A stretch of 64,000 bases of DNA from Streptomyces sp. NBC_00289 (GTDB lineage Bacteria; Actinomycetota; Actinomycetes; Streptomycetales; Streptomycetaceae), in assembly GCF_041435115.1 (NCBI RefSeq), contig NZ_CP108046.1, forward strand, positions 2,666,001-2,730,000. The letters are read 5' to 3'. Each line of letters opens with the position of its first letter. Position 1 is the first letter of the stretch. The notes under the pieces were generated by a model. The model did not search any database. It was not told the DNA's origin and saw nothing but the letters and a program-made list of their open reading frames with translations. The position numbers and the translations under genes were made by a program. This document shows positions 44,710 to 53,880 of the stretch, piece by piece.

Positions 44710-47523
44710 GTGACCGTGCGACGGGACTTCCAGGAGCCTGCCAGATGCCGCCCCGACCTGGTCATCGGCAGGGAGGAACTGTCCACCGCCGCTCGTGACC
44801 AGCTCAGGCGGGGTGGCAGCGTGCTGCTCCACGGCCCGGCCGGAATAGGAAAGTCGACCGTGCTGCGGTCATTGGCCGCGGAATACGGCGAGTCGGCGCG
44901 GACCGTGCTGCGCTGCTCGGCGACCGAGTCCGAATCCCACCTCCCCTTCCTGGCCCTGGCCGACCTCCTCGGCCTGGCCCTCGGCGAGGTCTCCGACCAG
45001 CTTCCCGCGGCCCAGCGCACGGCCCTGGAGTCGGCGCTCACCGGGCGCGGCGAGTCCACCCTGCAACGCGACGGACTGGCGCTGCGCCTGGCCGTGCTGT
45101 CCGCGCTGCGCGCGCTCGCCGCCAAGGGCCCCGTCCTGGTCGTCGCCGACGACCTCCAGTGGCTGGATCCGGCCAGCGCGGAACTGCTCGGCTTCGCCGC
45201 CCGCCGCCTGGGCGACACCCCCGTGCAGATGCTGTTCGCGGTGCGGACCGAGGGACAGGAGTACGACCGCCATCTACGCGCGTCCCCGCCGGACACCGTC
45301 GCCGTCCGGCTCGGCCCGCTCACCCGCGCGCAGGTGTCGGCGCTGCTCGACCACCGCGGCTACACCGGCCTGCCCCGCTCCACCGTCCGCGACATCCACC
45401 GCACCAGCGGCGGCAACCCGCTGTTCGCGCTCGAACTCGGTCGCGCCCTGGCCGAGAACCCGACCCCGCCCCGGCCGGGCGAGCCGCTGCCGGTGCCCAC
45501 CTCGCTGCGGGCCCTGGTGCTGAACCGGCTGGAGATGCTCTCCTACGAGGCCCGCCGCACCCTGCTCGTGGCCAGCGCGGGCGCCCGCCCCACCGTCGCC
45601 CTGCTGCACGCGGCCGGCCGGGAGAACGCCGAGGCCGAGACGGCACAGGCGGCCGAGCTGGGGCTGCTCGCGACGGAGCCCGAGGGTCCCGCCGTACGGT
45701 TCGCGCACCCCCTGATCTCGGCGGCGCTGTACGCGGAGGCTCCCGCCCAGGACCGGCGGGCCGCGCACGCCGCGCTGTCCACCGCCGCCTCCGACCCCAT
45801 CGAACGGGCCCGGCACCTGGCCCTGGCGACCACCGGCACCGACCCCGACGTGGCCGCCCGGCTCGCCGAGGCCGCCACCCTGGCCCGGGACCGCGGAGCA
45901 CCGTCGGTGGCCGCGTCGATGGGGCTGCTCGCCGCCCGGCACACCCCCGCGGACAGCACACCGGGCCCCGACGAGCGGCGGTTGCAGGCCGCCGAGGACG
46001 CGATCACCTCCGGAGAGGTCGACCTGGCCCGGGACATCGCACACGACGTGCTGGGCCGCGCCACCGTCCCCGCCGACCGGGTGCGGGCCTGGATGGTGGT
46101 GATCGAGGCGGCCGGACAGGCCCTCGGCGACGTGGACGCCGTCTTCCCGCAGGCGCTGGCCGACGCGGGCGACGATCCGCGGCTGCTCGCCCTGGTCCAC
46201 TACCAGCTCGCCTGGCGGGGACTCGTGGTGGAGGGCGACTTCGCGGAGGGCCGGGAGCAGGCCGCGCACGCGGCGGAACTGGCCGCCCGGGCCGGCGACC
46301 GGCGCACCGAACTGCTGGCGCTCGCCTTCCAGGCGCAGACCGAGACCCTGATGGGCCACCCGGACGCGCCCGCCACCATCAAACGGGCGCTGAAGGAACC
46401 CCAGGACCCGCAGGTGGCGTGCCACCACAACGGGGCCGGCTCGACCCGCTTCCGCTGGCTGATCATGAGCGACCAGCTGGCCGAGGCCCGCAACACCGTC
46501 ACCGCGCTGCTGCGCGAGGTGCGCCGGCGCGGCATGGTCGAGAGCGAGGTGCACTTCCTGCGTCTGCTCGCCGAGACCGAACTGCGCTCGGGACACTGCG
46601 GCCGGGCCCTCGACCTGGCCCGCGAGAGCCTGCGGCTGGCCCGGGACTCCGGCATCGGCCGGGTGGCCTCCGCCCTGCTCACCTCGCTCGCGGAGGCCTC
46701 CGGCGGAGATGTGGACCGGGCCCTCGCGCTGGCCCGGGAAGCGGTGGAGCACGCCGAGGAGGACGGCGACCAGATGTACATCTCCCGCACCCTCGCCGCC
46801 CTCGGGCACGCGCAGCTGGTCGCCGGGGACCCCGAGGGGACGGTGCGGTCGCTGCGCCGGGTGCGGGAGTTGGAGCACGCGCTCGGCATCACCGACCCGG
46901 CCCGCGGCCGCTGGCACGGTGACCTCGCCGAGGCCCTGGTGCGCATCGGCGAGATCGGCGAGGCGCAGGACGTCATCAACGTGACGCGGGAACACGCGCT
47001 GCGGCTGGAGCGCGAGAGCGTGCTGGCCGTGCTGGACCGGGCGGAGGCCCTGGTGCGGGCCGCGCGCGGCGAACACGACGCCGCGATCGCCCAGCTGACG
47101 TCCGTTCAGGACCGGCTGGCCAAGCTGGGATACGGCCTCGAGGAGGCGCGGGCCGCGTTCGCGCTGGCCTCGCTGCGCACCGCGAGCAGGCCGGGGCCGA
47201 CCTCGTACGACGAGGCGGCCCGCCTGTTCCGGCGCTGCCGGGCGCTGCCCTGGCTGCGCCAGGTGGAGGCTGCCGCGGCGGCGGCCCCCGCGAAGGCCGT
47301 GCCGGCGCCGGACCCCGCGCTCGACGCGCTGGACGGCCTTGCCGCGATGGAGCGTCAGGTCGCGGCGCTCGTCATGGAGGGCGCCACCAACAGGGAGATC
47401 GCCGGACGGCTGTTCATCAGTGTCAAGACGGTCGAGGCGACCCTCACCCGGGTCTACCGCAAGCTCGGGATCCGCTCCCGGGTGGACATCGTCCGGCTGA
47501 CGGCGGGGCGCCACCCCAAGTGA
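44710..47523 (+). CDS. LAL-type LuxR regulator (large ATP-binding)
   Basis: A 937-aa regulator. The N-terminal AAA-type domain has Walker A GPAGIGKST and Walker B VLVVADDLQWLDP. The central part (about 350-850) is a helical TPR-like array. The C-terminal 65 residues are a LuxR helix-turn-helix (ERQVAALVMEGATNREIAGRLF...KTVEATLTRVYRKLGI). The GTG at 44710 has an ideal AGGAGG ribosome binding site; the ATG 30 bases upstream does not. The 187-bp upstream region is comparatively AT-rich. Such proteins often switch on secondary metabolism or sugar use, but no target is evident here. Confidence 0.92.
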   Translation: MTVRRDFQEPARCRPDLVIGREELSTAARDQLRRGGSVLLHGPAGIGKSTVLRSLAAEYGESARTVLRCSATESESHLPFLALADLLGLALGEVSDQLPAAQRTALESALTGRGESTLQRDGLALRLAVLSALRALAAKGPVLVVADDLQWLDPASAELLGFAARRLGDTPVQMLFAVRTEGQEYDRHLRASPPDTVAVRLGPLTRAQVSALLDHRGYTGLPRSTVRDIHRTSGGNPLFALELGRALAENPTPPRPGEPLPVPTSLRALVLNRLEMLSYEARRTLLVASAGARPTVALLHAAGRENAEAETAQAAELGLLATEPEGPAVRFAHPLISAALYAEAPAQDRRAAHAALSTAASDPIERARHLALATTGTDPDVAARLAEAATLARDRGAPSVAASMGLLAARHTPADSTPGPDERRLQAAEDAITSGEVDLARDIAHDVLGRATVPADRVRAWMVVIEAAGQALGDVDAVFPQALADAGDDPRLLALVHYQLAWRGLVVEGDFAEGREQAAHAAELAARAGDRRTELLALAFQAQTETLMGHPDAPATIKRALKEPQDPQVACHHNGAGSTRFRWLIMSDQLAEARNTVTALLREVRRRGMVESEVHFLRLLAETELRSGHCGRALDLARESLRLARDSGIGRVASALLTSLAEASGGDVDRALALAREAVEHAEEDGDQMYISRTLAALGHAQLVAGDPEGTVRSLRRVRELEHALGITDPARGRWHGDLAEALVRIGEIGEAQDVINVTREHALRLERESVLAVLDRAEALVRAARGEHDAAIAQLTSVQDRLAKLGYGLEEARAAFALASLRTASRPGPTSYDEAARLFRRCRALPWLRQVEAAAAAAPAKAVPAPDPALDALDGLAAMERQVAALVMEGATNREIAGRLFISVKTVEATLTRVYRKLGIRSRVDIVRLTAGRHPK

Positions 47524-47723
47524 CGCCGGGCCGGTTTCACTGAGCGCGATCGAGGGTTAACCCTGCCCAACTCCCTTAGGGGGTTCCCTCATTGGGGCGA
47601 GGGTGGGGCCAGTCCTAGCGTAAGGGCATGCCGCTCGCCCGGGCATACGGGGGTCGTTCCCGCGACTCCCGGCCGCACCCCCACCCGCGCGTCCCCCACC
47701 GGCAACCCCCACTGAGGAGACTC

Positions 47724-48515
47724 ATGTTCGGGCTCCACCGCGCACAGAAGACCGCCGCCGTCGTCGCGGCGACCGCCGCCGCCGCAGCGACCGCACTGCT
47801 CAGCGCCCCCACCGCTGTAGCCGCCCCCCAGCCCATCGTGGGCGGTTCGACGACCACCACGACGACGTACCCGTTCATGATGCAGATCACGGACGCCTCG
47901 CAGAACCAGTTCTGCGGCGGCACCCTGGTGTCGGCCACCAAGGTGGTCACGGCCGCGCACTGCATGGTCGGCGAGACCACCAGCAGCGTCCGCGTCGTGG
48001 GCGGCCGCACCTACCTGAACGGCACCAACGGCACCGTCTCCAGAGTCAGCAAGATCTGGATCAACCCCGACTACACGGACGCCACCAACGGCGACGACGT
48101 GGCCGTGCTGACGCTGTCGACGTCGATGCCGTACACCAAGGCGTCGTACGTCTCGTCCTCCCAGACCAGCGTGTACGCGGCCGGCACCACCGCACGCATC
48201 GTCGGCTGGGGCACCACCTCGGAGAACGGCAGCTCCTCCAACCAGCTGCGGACCGCGACCGTGCCGATCGTGTCCAACTCCAGCTGCAGCACTTCCTACG
48301 GCTCCGACTTCGTCGCGAGCGACATGGTGTGCGCCGGATACACCTCCGGCGGCGTAGACACCTGCCAGGGCGACAGCGGCGGTCCCCTGCTCATCGGGGG
48401 CGTCCTGGCAGGGATCACTTCTTGGGGCGAGGGCTGCGCGGAGGCCGGTTACCCGGGTGTCTACACCCGGCTGACCACCTTCTCGAGCCTGGTGACCACC
48501 CAGGTCAACTCATAG
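47724..48515 (+). CDS. Secreted trypsin-like serine protease
   Basis: A 263-aa precursor with a Sec signal peptide and short propeptide ending before IVGGSTTTT. The mature chymotrypsin fold has the catalytic His in TAAHCMVG, Asp in NGDDVAVLTL and Ser in CQGDSGGPLL. An Asp six residues before the Ser (VDTCQGDSGG) gives trypsin specificity for Arg/Lys. Six cysteines fit three disulfides. It resembles Streptomyces trypsins such as SprT. The ATG at 47724 follows GAGGAG. A possible promoter, TTGGGG-N18-TAGCGT, lies at 47592-47621. Confidence 0.94.
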   Translation: MFGLHRAQKTAAVVAATAAAAATALLSAPTAVAAPQPIVGGSTTTTTTYPFMMQITDASQNQFCGGTLVSATKVVTAAHCMVGETTSSVRVVGGRTYLNGTNGTVSRVSKIWINPDYTDATNGDDVAVLTLSTSMPYTKASYVSSSQTSVYAAGTTARIVGWGTTSENGSSSNQLRTATVPIVSNSSCSTSYGSDFVASDMVCAGYTSGGVDTCQGDSGGPLLIGGVLAGITSWGEGCAEAGYPGVYTRLTTFSSLVTTQVNS

Positions 48516-48523
48516 TCCCAGAA

Positions 48524-48597
48524 GGTTTCCTGAGGATCCCTCAGGTATGAAACCAGGGGGCGTTGCGAGCCACCACGAGCGGCCCGCAACGCCCCCT
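48524..48597. terminator. Two consecutive terminators between convergent genes
   Basis: The first hairpin joins GGTTTC and CCTGAGG (48524-48535) with CCTCAGG and GAAACC (48539-48554) around an internal bulge. The second joins AGGGGGCGTTGCG (48555-48567) with CGCAACGCCCCCT (48585-48597), a perfect 13-bp stem. They separate the protease gene from the AlkZ-like gene. Confidence 0.85.
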
Positions 48598-48634
48598 GTC
48601 CATGCCCGGGCACCGTTCGCCGTGCCGGGCGCCG

Positions 48635-49741
48635 TCAGCGTCGTACGACGGCACCGAACCGGATGTCGTACGACGTGTCCGGGTGCATCACCCGCAGCAT
48701 CCGTTCTCCCTCGGCCGTGACCTCGTCCCGCTGCGGCCGGCTGAGCCTGCCGAACGGCTCGACGACGAGGGCGGTCTCCTCCAGCCGCCACACGCCGGCG
48801 AGGAAGCCGTCGACCAGGAGCGTGCTGTGGGCCTGGTTGCCCTGCCAGGTCCGGCCCCAGTACGCGGGCGGTACGACGCGGGTGCGGTCGGCGTGGGAGA
48901 GCAGGAGGTTGTCGAACTCGGGCAGGAAGCGGGGCGGGGCCGGGGTGCCGGGGTCGGGGCGGGGCGCGTCCGGGAGGTCGAAGAGCTCCACGCCGTTCTC
49001 GTCGCGGAAGGTGAGCAGCCGGGGACGGAGGCGTTCGAACGCGTCCCGCAATCGGGTCAGACCGGCCCAGGTCTGCATGTCCTTGACCGACGCCGGACCG
49101 AACGCGGCGAGGTAGCGCAGCACGGTGGCGTCGGGTGCCGGGGCGGGACGCGCGGGACGGCCCAGCCAGTGTTCGGCGGTGGTGAGGGCGACCTGGCCGC
49201 TTCGGCCCCACAGTCCGCGCGGGGTGACCTGCACCAGGGGAAGCCGGCAACGGGCGGCGATCGCCAGGGCCTGCGGGTCGGCGTCCGGCCACTCGGTGAG
49301 CAGTGCCTCACGCAGCTGTTTCATGGTGCGCGGCTCGGTTTCGACGAGGTCCCGGGCGAGTACGGCGAGCCGGTCCAGGTCGACGCCCACGAGTCCCTTG
49401 CGGAAGGCGCCGAGCTCGCGGTCCCGCGCGGCCTGCACGAGCGGGCGCAGGGTGAGGCAGTCGTCGGCGGTGTGGGTGTGGATGGTCGAGCGCATGGTGA
49501 CGATCCGCACGACGTCCCGCCGGTCCATCAGTCCCGACAACTCCCCGGGAGCGAAGCCCTCCAGCCGGGCGGCGAGCGCGTAGTACGGCGGTTTGACGTT
49601 CTGCGCCTGGAGGCCGAGAAGGTGCTCCACAGCCTCCCGGGCGGACAGCGGCGAGCGGCGCAGCAGCAGCTGGCGGTCGAGGGTCGCGCGGTTCAGGGCG
49701 CGGGCGTCGAGCAGGGGAGCCGTCGCGGTCGTCTTCGTCAT
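48635..49741 (-). CDS. Winged-helix AlkZ/YcaQ-like DNA glycosylase family protein
   Basis: A 368-aa HTH_42-family protein. It is built from several winged-helix units and keeps the QxQ motif in LLGLQAQNVKPPYYAL that performs base excision in AlkZ. It also has the family segments VRIVTMRSTIHTHTADDC and PEFDNLLLSHADRTRVV. It may repair alkylated bases or unhook crosslinks from natural products. The ATG at 49741 is used; the frame opens at 49771. It is not part of an obvious biosynthetic cluster here. Confidence 0.85.
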   Translation of the reverse strand: MTKTTATAPLLDARALNRATLDRQLLLRRSPLSAREAVEHLLGLQAQNVKPPYYALAARLEGFAPGELSGLMDRRDVVRIVTMRSTIHTHTADDCLTLRPLVQAARDRELGAFRKGLVGVDLDRLAVLARDLVETEPRTMKQLREALLTEWPDADPQALAIAARCRLPLVQVTPRGLWGRSGQVALTTAEHWLGRPARPAPAPDATVLRYLAAFGPASVKDMQTWAGLTRLRDAFERLRPRLLTFRDENGVELFDLPDAPRPDPGTPAPPRFLPEFDNLLLSHADRTRVVPPAYWGRTWQGNQAHSTLLVDGFLAGVWRLEETALVVEPFGRLSRPQRDEVTAEGERMLRVMHPDTSYDIRFGAVVRR

Positions 49742-49873
49742 GCTGTGCACGCTAGTGCCGCTTGCGGACACACCCTGTCCGCAACTCTCGTGAAATGCGG
49801 GTCCGACCGGGCACTCCGATCCCGTTTATCCCGTATATCCTGCCGGTGATCACGCCAGTGAGAGGCAGCCGCG

Positions 49874-51031
49874 ATGCCCGAGCGACGCGCCCGACCGACC
49901 TCGAAGAACCCCGTGAAGTCCGCCTGGCGCCGGGCCATGGCCCCGCCGCCCCCGCCGTCGCACGAACGGCCGGAGCCCGGCGTCCGGACGCCCGCCCCGG
50001 AGCCGGAGCCGCCCAGCATCGTGCAGGCGGCCCTGTACCGGGACGGCGTGCGCGTCTCCTCCCCCGCCACCCTCGCCGACACCTTCCGCGAGCTGCGCGA
50101 GCAGCCGTCCGGCATGGCCTGGATCGGCCTGGCCCGGCCCACGGAGAGTGAACTCCTCACCCTGGCGGCGGAGTTCGACCTGCATCCACTCGCGGTCGAG
50201 GACGCGATGGAGGCGCACCAGCGTCCCAAGCTGGAGCGCTACGGCGACACCCTCTTCGTCGTCCTGCGCGCCGCCCGCTACCTGGACGCCCCGGAGGAGG
50301 TCGACTTCGGCGAACTGCACGTGTTCGTGGGCCCCGACTTCGTCATCACGGTCCGGCACGGCGCGGCCCCCGACCTCTCGGCGGTCCGCCGCCGCATGGA
50401 GGAGACGCCGGAGCTGCTGGACCTGGGCCCGGAGGCAGTGCTGTACGCGATCCTGGACGCGGTGGTCGACGGCTACGCGCCGGTCGTGTCCGGCGTCCAG
50501 AACGACATCGACGAGATCGAGACCGAGGTCTTCCGCGGCGACCCCGAGGTCTCCCGCCGCATCTACGAACTGTCCCGCGAGATGGTCGAGTTCCAGCGAG
50601 CCACCCGCCCCCTCGTCGGCATGCTGCACGGCCTCATGGCCGGCTTCGCGAAGTACCGCACGGACGAGGAGCTCCAGCGTTACCTCCGCGACGTCGCCGA
50701 CCACGTGACCCACACCAGCGAACGCGTCGACGGCTTCCGCCAGGCCCTCCAGGACATCCTCACGGTGAACGCGACCCTGGTGACCCAGCAACAGAACGCG
50801 GAGATGCGGGCGTTGGCGGAGGCGGGGTTCGAACAGAACGAGGAGATCAAGAAGATCTCCTCCTGGGCCGCGATCCTGTTCGCTCCGACGCTGGTCGGGA
50901 CGATCTACGGGATGAACTTCGACCACATGCCCGAGCTGAGCTGGCGCTTCGGGTACCCGTTCGCGATCGGCCTGATGGGCGTGGTCTGCGTCAGCCTGTA
51001 CCTGATCTTCAAGCGGCGCGACTGGCTCTGA
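49874..51031 (+). CDS. CorA-family magnesium/cobalt transporter
   Basis: A 385-aa channel subunit. The N-terminal cytoplasmic domain is alpha/beta with a long helix (about 210-310). The C-terminus has two transmembrane helices separated by the selectivity motif YGMNFDHMPE (canonical GMN with an acidic follow-up). It ends with a basic KRRDWL. The first 60 residues are Pro-rich and basic, longer than in many CorA proteins. The ATG at 49874 is used. It acts as a homopentamer in the membrane. Confidence 0.93.
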   Translation: MPERRARPTSKNPVKSAWRRAMAPPPPPSHERPEPGVRTPAPEPEPPSIVQAALYRDGVRVSSPATLADTFRELREQPSGMAWIGLARPTESELLTLAAEFDLHPLAVEDAMEAHQRPKLERYGDTLFVVLRAARYLDAPEEVDFGELHVFVGPDFVITVRHGAAPDLSAVRRRMEETPELLDLGPEAVLYAILDAVVDGYAPVVSGVQNDIDEIETEVFRGDPEVSRRIYELSREMVEFQRATRPLVGMLHGLMAGFAKYRTDEELQRYLRDVADHVTHTSERVDGFRQALQDILTVNATLVTQQQNAEMRALAEAGFEQNEEIKKISSWAAILFAPTLVGTIYGMNFDHMPELSWRFGYPFAIGLMGVVCVSLYLIFKRRDWL

Positions 51032-51059
51032 GCCGGCAAGTGTGACCCAGACCACATGA

Positions 51060-51129
51060 GAAACGGTGCCGTTTCGATAGTGGCGGGGTTAGTGTGAAGT
51101 CACCCGAAATGAACGAAACAGTTTCGTTC
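51060..51129 (+). promoter_or_regulatory. Two GAAAC...GTTTC palindromes before a small ORF
   Basis: GAAACGG-TG-CCGTTTC (51060-51075) and GAACGAAAC-A-GTTTCGTTC (51111-51129) share inverted GAAAC half-sites. They bracket a region with a possible -10 (TAGTGT, 51090-51095). The second ends one base before the GGAGGAGGG ribosome binding site. They look like operators of a TetR- or MarR-type regulator. Confidence 0.55.
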
Positions 51130-51138
51130 GGAGGAGGG

Positions 51139-51219
51139 ATGCTCATGGCCGAGCCGATGACTCGGGCCGTACTCAAGCGGCCCATGGAAGTGTCGATCTT
51201 CCCCGCCGCCGGCAACTGA
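51139..51219 (+). CDS. Candidate 24-26 residue peptide
   Basis: A short ORF beginning at ATG 51139 (26 aa) or ATG 51145 (24 aa, better spaced from GGAGGAGGG), ending at TGA 51217-51219. The peptide begins MAEPMTRAVLKRP and ends MEVSIFPAAGN. It has a basic middle (VLKRPM) and a hydrophobic C-terminus, no cysteines and no recognised leader motif. The strong ribosome binding site, Streptomyces-like codons and paired upstream palindromes argue for a real gene. It lies 240 bp upstream of an atypical response regulator gene on the same strand. Function unknown; it could be a signal, a regulatory leader peptide or a RiPP precursor. Confidence 0.45.
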   Translation: MLMAEPMTRAVLKRPMEVSIFPAAGN

Positions 51220-51458
51220 CCTCACCTCCCACCCGCACCCTCACCCTCACCCTGCCCGCCGTGACGCTTCCCGCCGTCGCGGTGGCAGGGCACCTCCGCC
51301 TCCTCGCGCCCGGGACACGGCTCGACAAGCCGCGACCCGGAGAGCCGGCCGCCCGCGCCCTCGCGCTCCGGCACGCCCTCACCCCCCGTTTTCCGACGAC
51401 CACGACGACCGTCGGCCCGTCCGCATCGAGCCGGCCCTCCCCCACGGGAACGACCAGC

Positions 51459-52148
51459 ATGACCACCGTACTCATCGTCAGCGAACAAGCCCTGCAACGC
51501 CTCGGCCTGCGCATGCTGCTCACCGCAGAGGCCGGCCTGACCGTCGTCGGCGAGGCCGCCAACGGGACCGATGCGGTCCGCGCGAGCGACGAACTCCGCC
51601 CCGACATCGTCCTGTTGGACAGCCGCACGCCCGACGGCGCGGATGGCGTCGACACCATCCGCCGGCTCACCCGCCCCCACTCCCTTCCCGGCGCCGTCGA
51701 GGCGGGCGGACATCCACCCCGGCTGCTGATCCTGGGCGCCGGCGGACTCGACGCGTACACCCACGCCGCCCTGCGCGCCGGCGCCGGCGGATTCCTGCCC
51801 GAGAACGCGCTGCCCGGCGAGCTGACCGCCGCGGTCCGCGCGGTCGCCGCCGGAAACGCCGTCATCCCACCCGGCCTGACCCGCGAACTCATCGACGCCG
51901 TCCGCAACCGGGGACCCGTCCGCCCCTCCGGGCGGGAACACCGGCTCGGGGCGTTGACCGAGCGCGAACGCGACGTCCTGACCGCCGTCGCCTCCGGCTG
52001 GTCCAACGTCGAGATCGCCCAGCGCCTGTCCATCGCCCCGACGACCGTCAAGTCCCATGTCAGCAGCATCTTCACCAAGATCGGCGCCCGGGCCCGCGTC
52101 CAGGCGGTCGTCTTCGCCTATGAGTCGGGGCTGGTACGGCCGCGGTGA
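51459..52148 (+). CDS. Atypical NarL-type response regulator
   Basis: A 229-aa protein with a receiver-like domain (1-125) and a LuxR helix-turn-helix (about 160-222, TERERDVLTAVASGWSNVEIAQRL...TTVKSHVSSIF). Asp54 in VLLDSRTPDG is kept. The acidic pair is reduced to SE (LIVSEQ), the switch Thr is replaced (LLILGAGG) and the conserved Lys is missing (GGFLPENALPG). It therefore probably does not follow normal phosphorylation. No histidine kinase gene adjoins it. The ATG at 51459 gives the normal receiver start. Confidence 0.85.
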   Translation: MTTVLIVSEQALQRLGLRMLLTAEAGLTVVGEAANGTDAVRASDELRPDIVLLDSRTPDGADGVDTIRRLTRPHSLPGAVEAGGHPPRLLILGAGGLDAYTHAALRAGAGGFLPENALPGELTAAVRAVAAGNAVIPPGLTRELIDAVRNRGPVRPSGREHRLGALTERERDVLTAVASGWSNVEIAQRLSIAPTTVKSHVSSIFTKIGARARVQAVVFAYESGLVRPR

Positions 52149-52212
52149 CCTCACCCGGCCCACCCGGCCCCTTCGTTCGCTCGGTCCACGGCCGGCGGTC
52201 ACGCCCAAACCG

Positions 52213-52274
52213 TTGACCTGAACATGCCCCGCCCCTATCTTCTGATCGAATTTACGAACTACGTTCGAAATTAC
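52213..52274 (+). promoter_or_regulatory. Promoter and operator of the first GH43 gene
   Basis: TTGACC (52213-52218), exactly 17 bp and TATCTT (52236-52241) form a strong promoter. An imperfect palindrome, AATTT-A-CGAAC-TAC-GTTCGAAATT (about 52249-52272), follows at the expected start of transcription and is a likely operator for a sugar-responsive repressor. Confidence 0.6.
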
Positions 52275-52292
52275 GGACAGGGACGGTCTCGT

Positions 52293-53855
52293 ATGCCTCG
52301 AATGCCCCATCCGCATGCCCTGGTTCGCACCATCGGCAGACCTCGCACCGCACACCTGGCCCGGACGGCGCGCACCCCACGCCTCGGATCGGTGCTGCTG
52401 TGCGTCCTCACCGCGCTCGTCGCCCTGGTGGCGACGACCCAGCCGGCCTCCGCCGCGGCCGGCCGGCCGTACACCAACCCGCTCAAGTCGGCCAAGGGCG
52501 CCGACCCCTGGCTCCAGTACCACGACGGCAACTACTACCTGATCACCACGACGTTCACCGGCATCCTCGGCATACGCAAGTCGCCGACGCTCGCGGGCCT
52601 CGCCGGGGCGCCCAACGTCCAGGTGTGGTCGGACACCACGTCGACGCGCAACACCAACATCTGGGCACCGGAGCTCCACCTGTTCAACGGCCACTGGTAC
52701 CTGTACTACTCCGCCGGCCAGAGCGGCGTGGCCTGCTGCGACTCGCAGCGCACCCATGTCCTGGAGAGCGCCGGCACCGACCCGCTCGGCCCCTACACGT
52801 ACAAAGGCTCGCTGACCGGCTCGAATCTCTCGCCGGGCGGCTGGCTCATCGACGCGACCGTGCTCGAGGCCAAGGGCGGTCTCTACCTCGTCGGCAGCGG
52901 TTCCGTGAACGGCAGCGCGCAGAGCCTGGTCATCGCGCCGATGAGCAACCCGTACACCCTGGCGAGCAGTTCCTTCACGGTCATCTCCAGCCCCACGCTG
53001 AGCTGGGAGACCTCGGGCGCGCCGGTGAACGAGGGACCCGAGCCGCTCCACCACGACGGGCGCACCTTCCTCACGTACTCCGCGAGCTACTGTCAGACCC
53101 CCGACTACAAGCTCGGCCAACTGGAGCTGACCGGCTCCGATCCGCTGAGCCGGGCGTCCTGGACCAAGAAGCAGACGCCCGTCTTCCAGCGCAGTGACAC
53201 CAACGGCGTCTACGGGCCCGGGCACAACGGCTTCTTCACCTCGCCCGACGGCACCGAGAACTGGATCGTCTACCACGCCAACTCCTCCTCCGGCGGCGGC
53301 TGCGGCAACGGACGGACCACCCGCGCCCAGAAGTTCACCTGGAACACGGACGGCACGCCGAACTTCGGCACGCCCGTCGCGCTCGGCGCCTCGCTGCCCG
53401 GCCCGTCCGGCGAGACGGCGGCCACCCCGACCTCGTACACCCTCGTCAACCGCAACAGCGGCAAGTGTCTGGACCTGGCGGGCGGCAGCAGCGCCGACGG
53501 CACCAACGTCTTCCAGTGGACCTGCACCGGCGGCACCAACCAGAAGTGGCGGATCGAGGACCAGGGCGACGACACCAGCCGGCTGGTCAACGTCGCCACC
53601 GGCGGCGTACTCGACGCGGCCGACTGCTCCACCGCCGACGGCGCCGATCTGCGGCAGTGGTCCTGGCTGAACAACAAGTGCCAGCGCTACCGGCTGGTCT
53701 TCACCGCCACGGGCGACTACGTGCGGATCGTCAACGAGAACAGCGGCAAGGTCGCCGACGTGGCCGACTGCGGCACCGCCGACGGCACCGACGTACGGCA
53801 GTGGTCCTGGCTGAGCAACACCTGCCAGCAGTGGCGCCTCGTCCCCACGACCTGA
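52293..53855 (+). CDS. Secreted GH43 arabinan-degrading enzyme with CBM13
   Basis: A 520-aa precursor with a signal peptide (VLLCVLTALVALVATTQPASA by inspection). The GH43 five-bladed propeller spans about 60-370, with catalytic Asp in KGADPWLQYH, the modulating Asp in WLIDATVLEA and the acid Glu in VNEGPEPLHH. A C-terminal ricin-type CBM13 (about 380-520) shows repeated QW motifs (VFQWTC, RQWSWLNNKCQRY). It probably releases arabinose from arabinan or arabinoxylan. I chose ATG 52293 because the upstream ATG 52224 lies before the promoter's start point and operator. Confidence 0.9.
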   Translation: MPRMPHPHALVRTIGRPRTAHLARTARTPRLGSVLLCVLTALVALVATTQPASAAAGRPYTNPLKSAKGADPWLQYHDGNYYLITTTFTGILGIRKSPTLAGLAGAPNVQVWSDTTSTRNTNIWAPELHLFNGHWYLYYSAGQSGVACCDSQRTHVLESAGTDPLGPYTYKGSLTGSNLSPGGWLIDATVLEAKGGLYLVGSGSVNGSAQSLVIAPMSNPYTLASSSFTVISSPTLSWETSGAPVNEGPEPLHHDGRTFLTYSASYCQTPDYKLGQLELTGSDPLSRASWTKKQTPVFQRSDTNGVYGPGHNGFFTSPDGTENWIVYHANSSSGGGCGNGRTTRAQKFTWNTDGTPNFGTPVALGASLPGPSGETAATPTSYTLVNRNSGKCLDLAGGSSADGTNVFQWTCTGGTNQKWRIEDQGDDTSRLVNVATGGVLDAADCSTADGADLRQWSWLNNKCQRYRLVFTATGDYVRIVNENSGKVADVADCGTADGTDVRQWSWLSNTCQQWRLVPTT

Positions 53856-53880
53856 TCGCCCCCCCACCTGGAGAACTCCC

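Noticed and set aside
47724..48515. Possible relation of the secreted trypsin to the pseudo-trypsin at 60030.
   Set aside because: The secreted protein is a complete extracellular trypsin with signal peptide; the other is cytoplasmic and shares only the distant fold.
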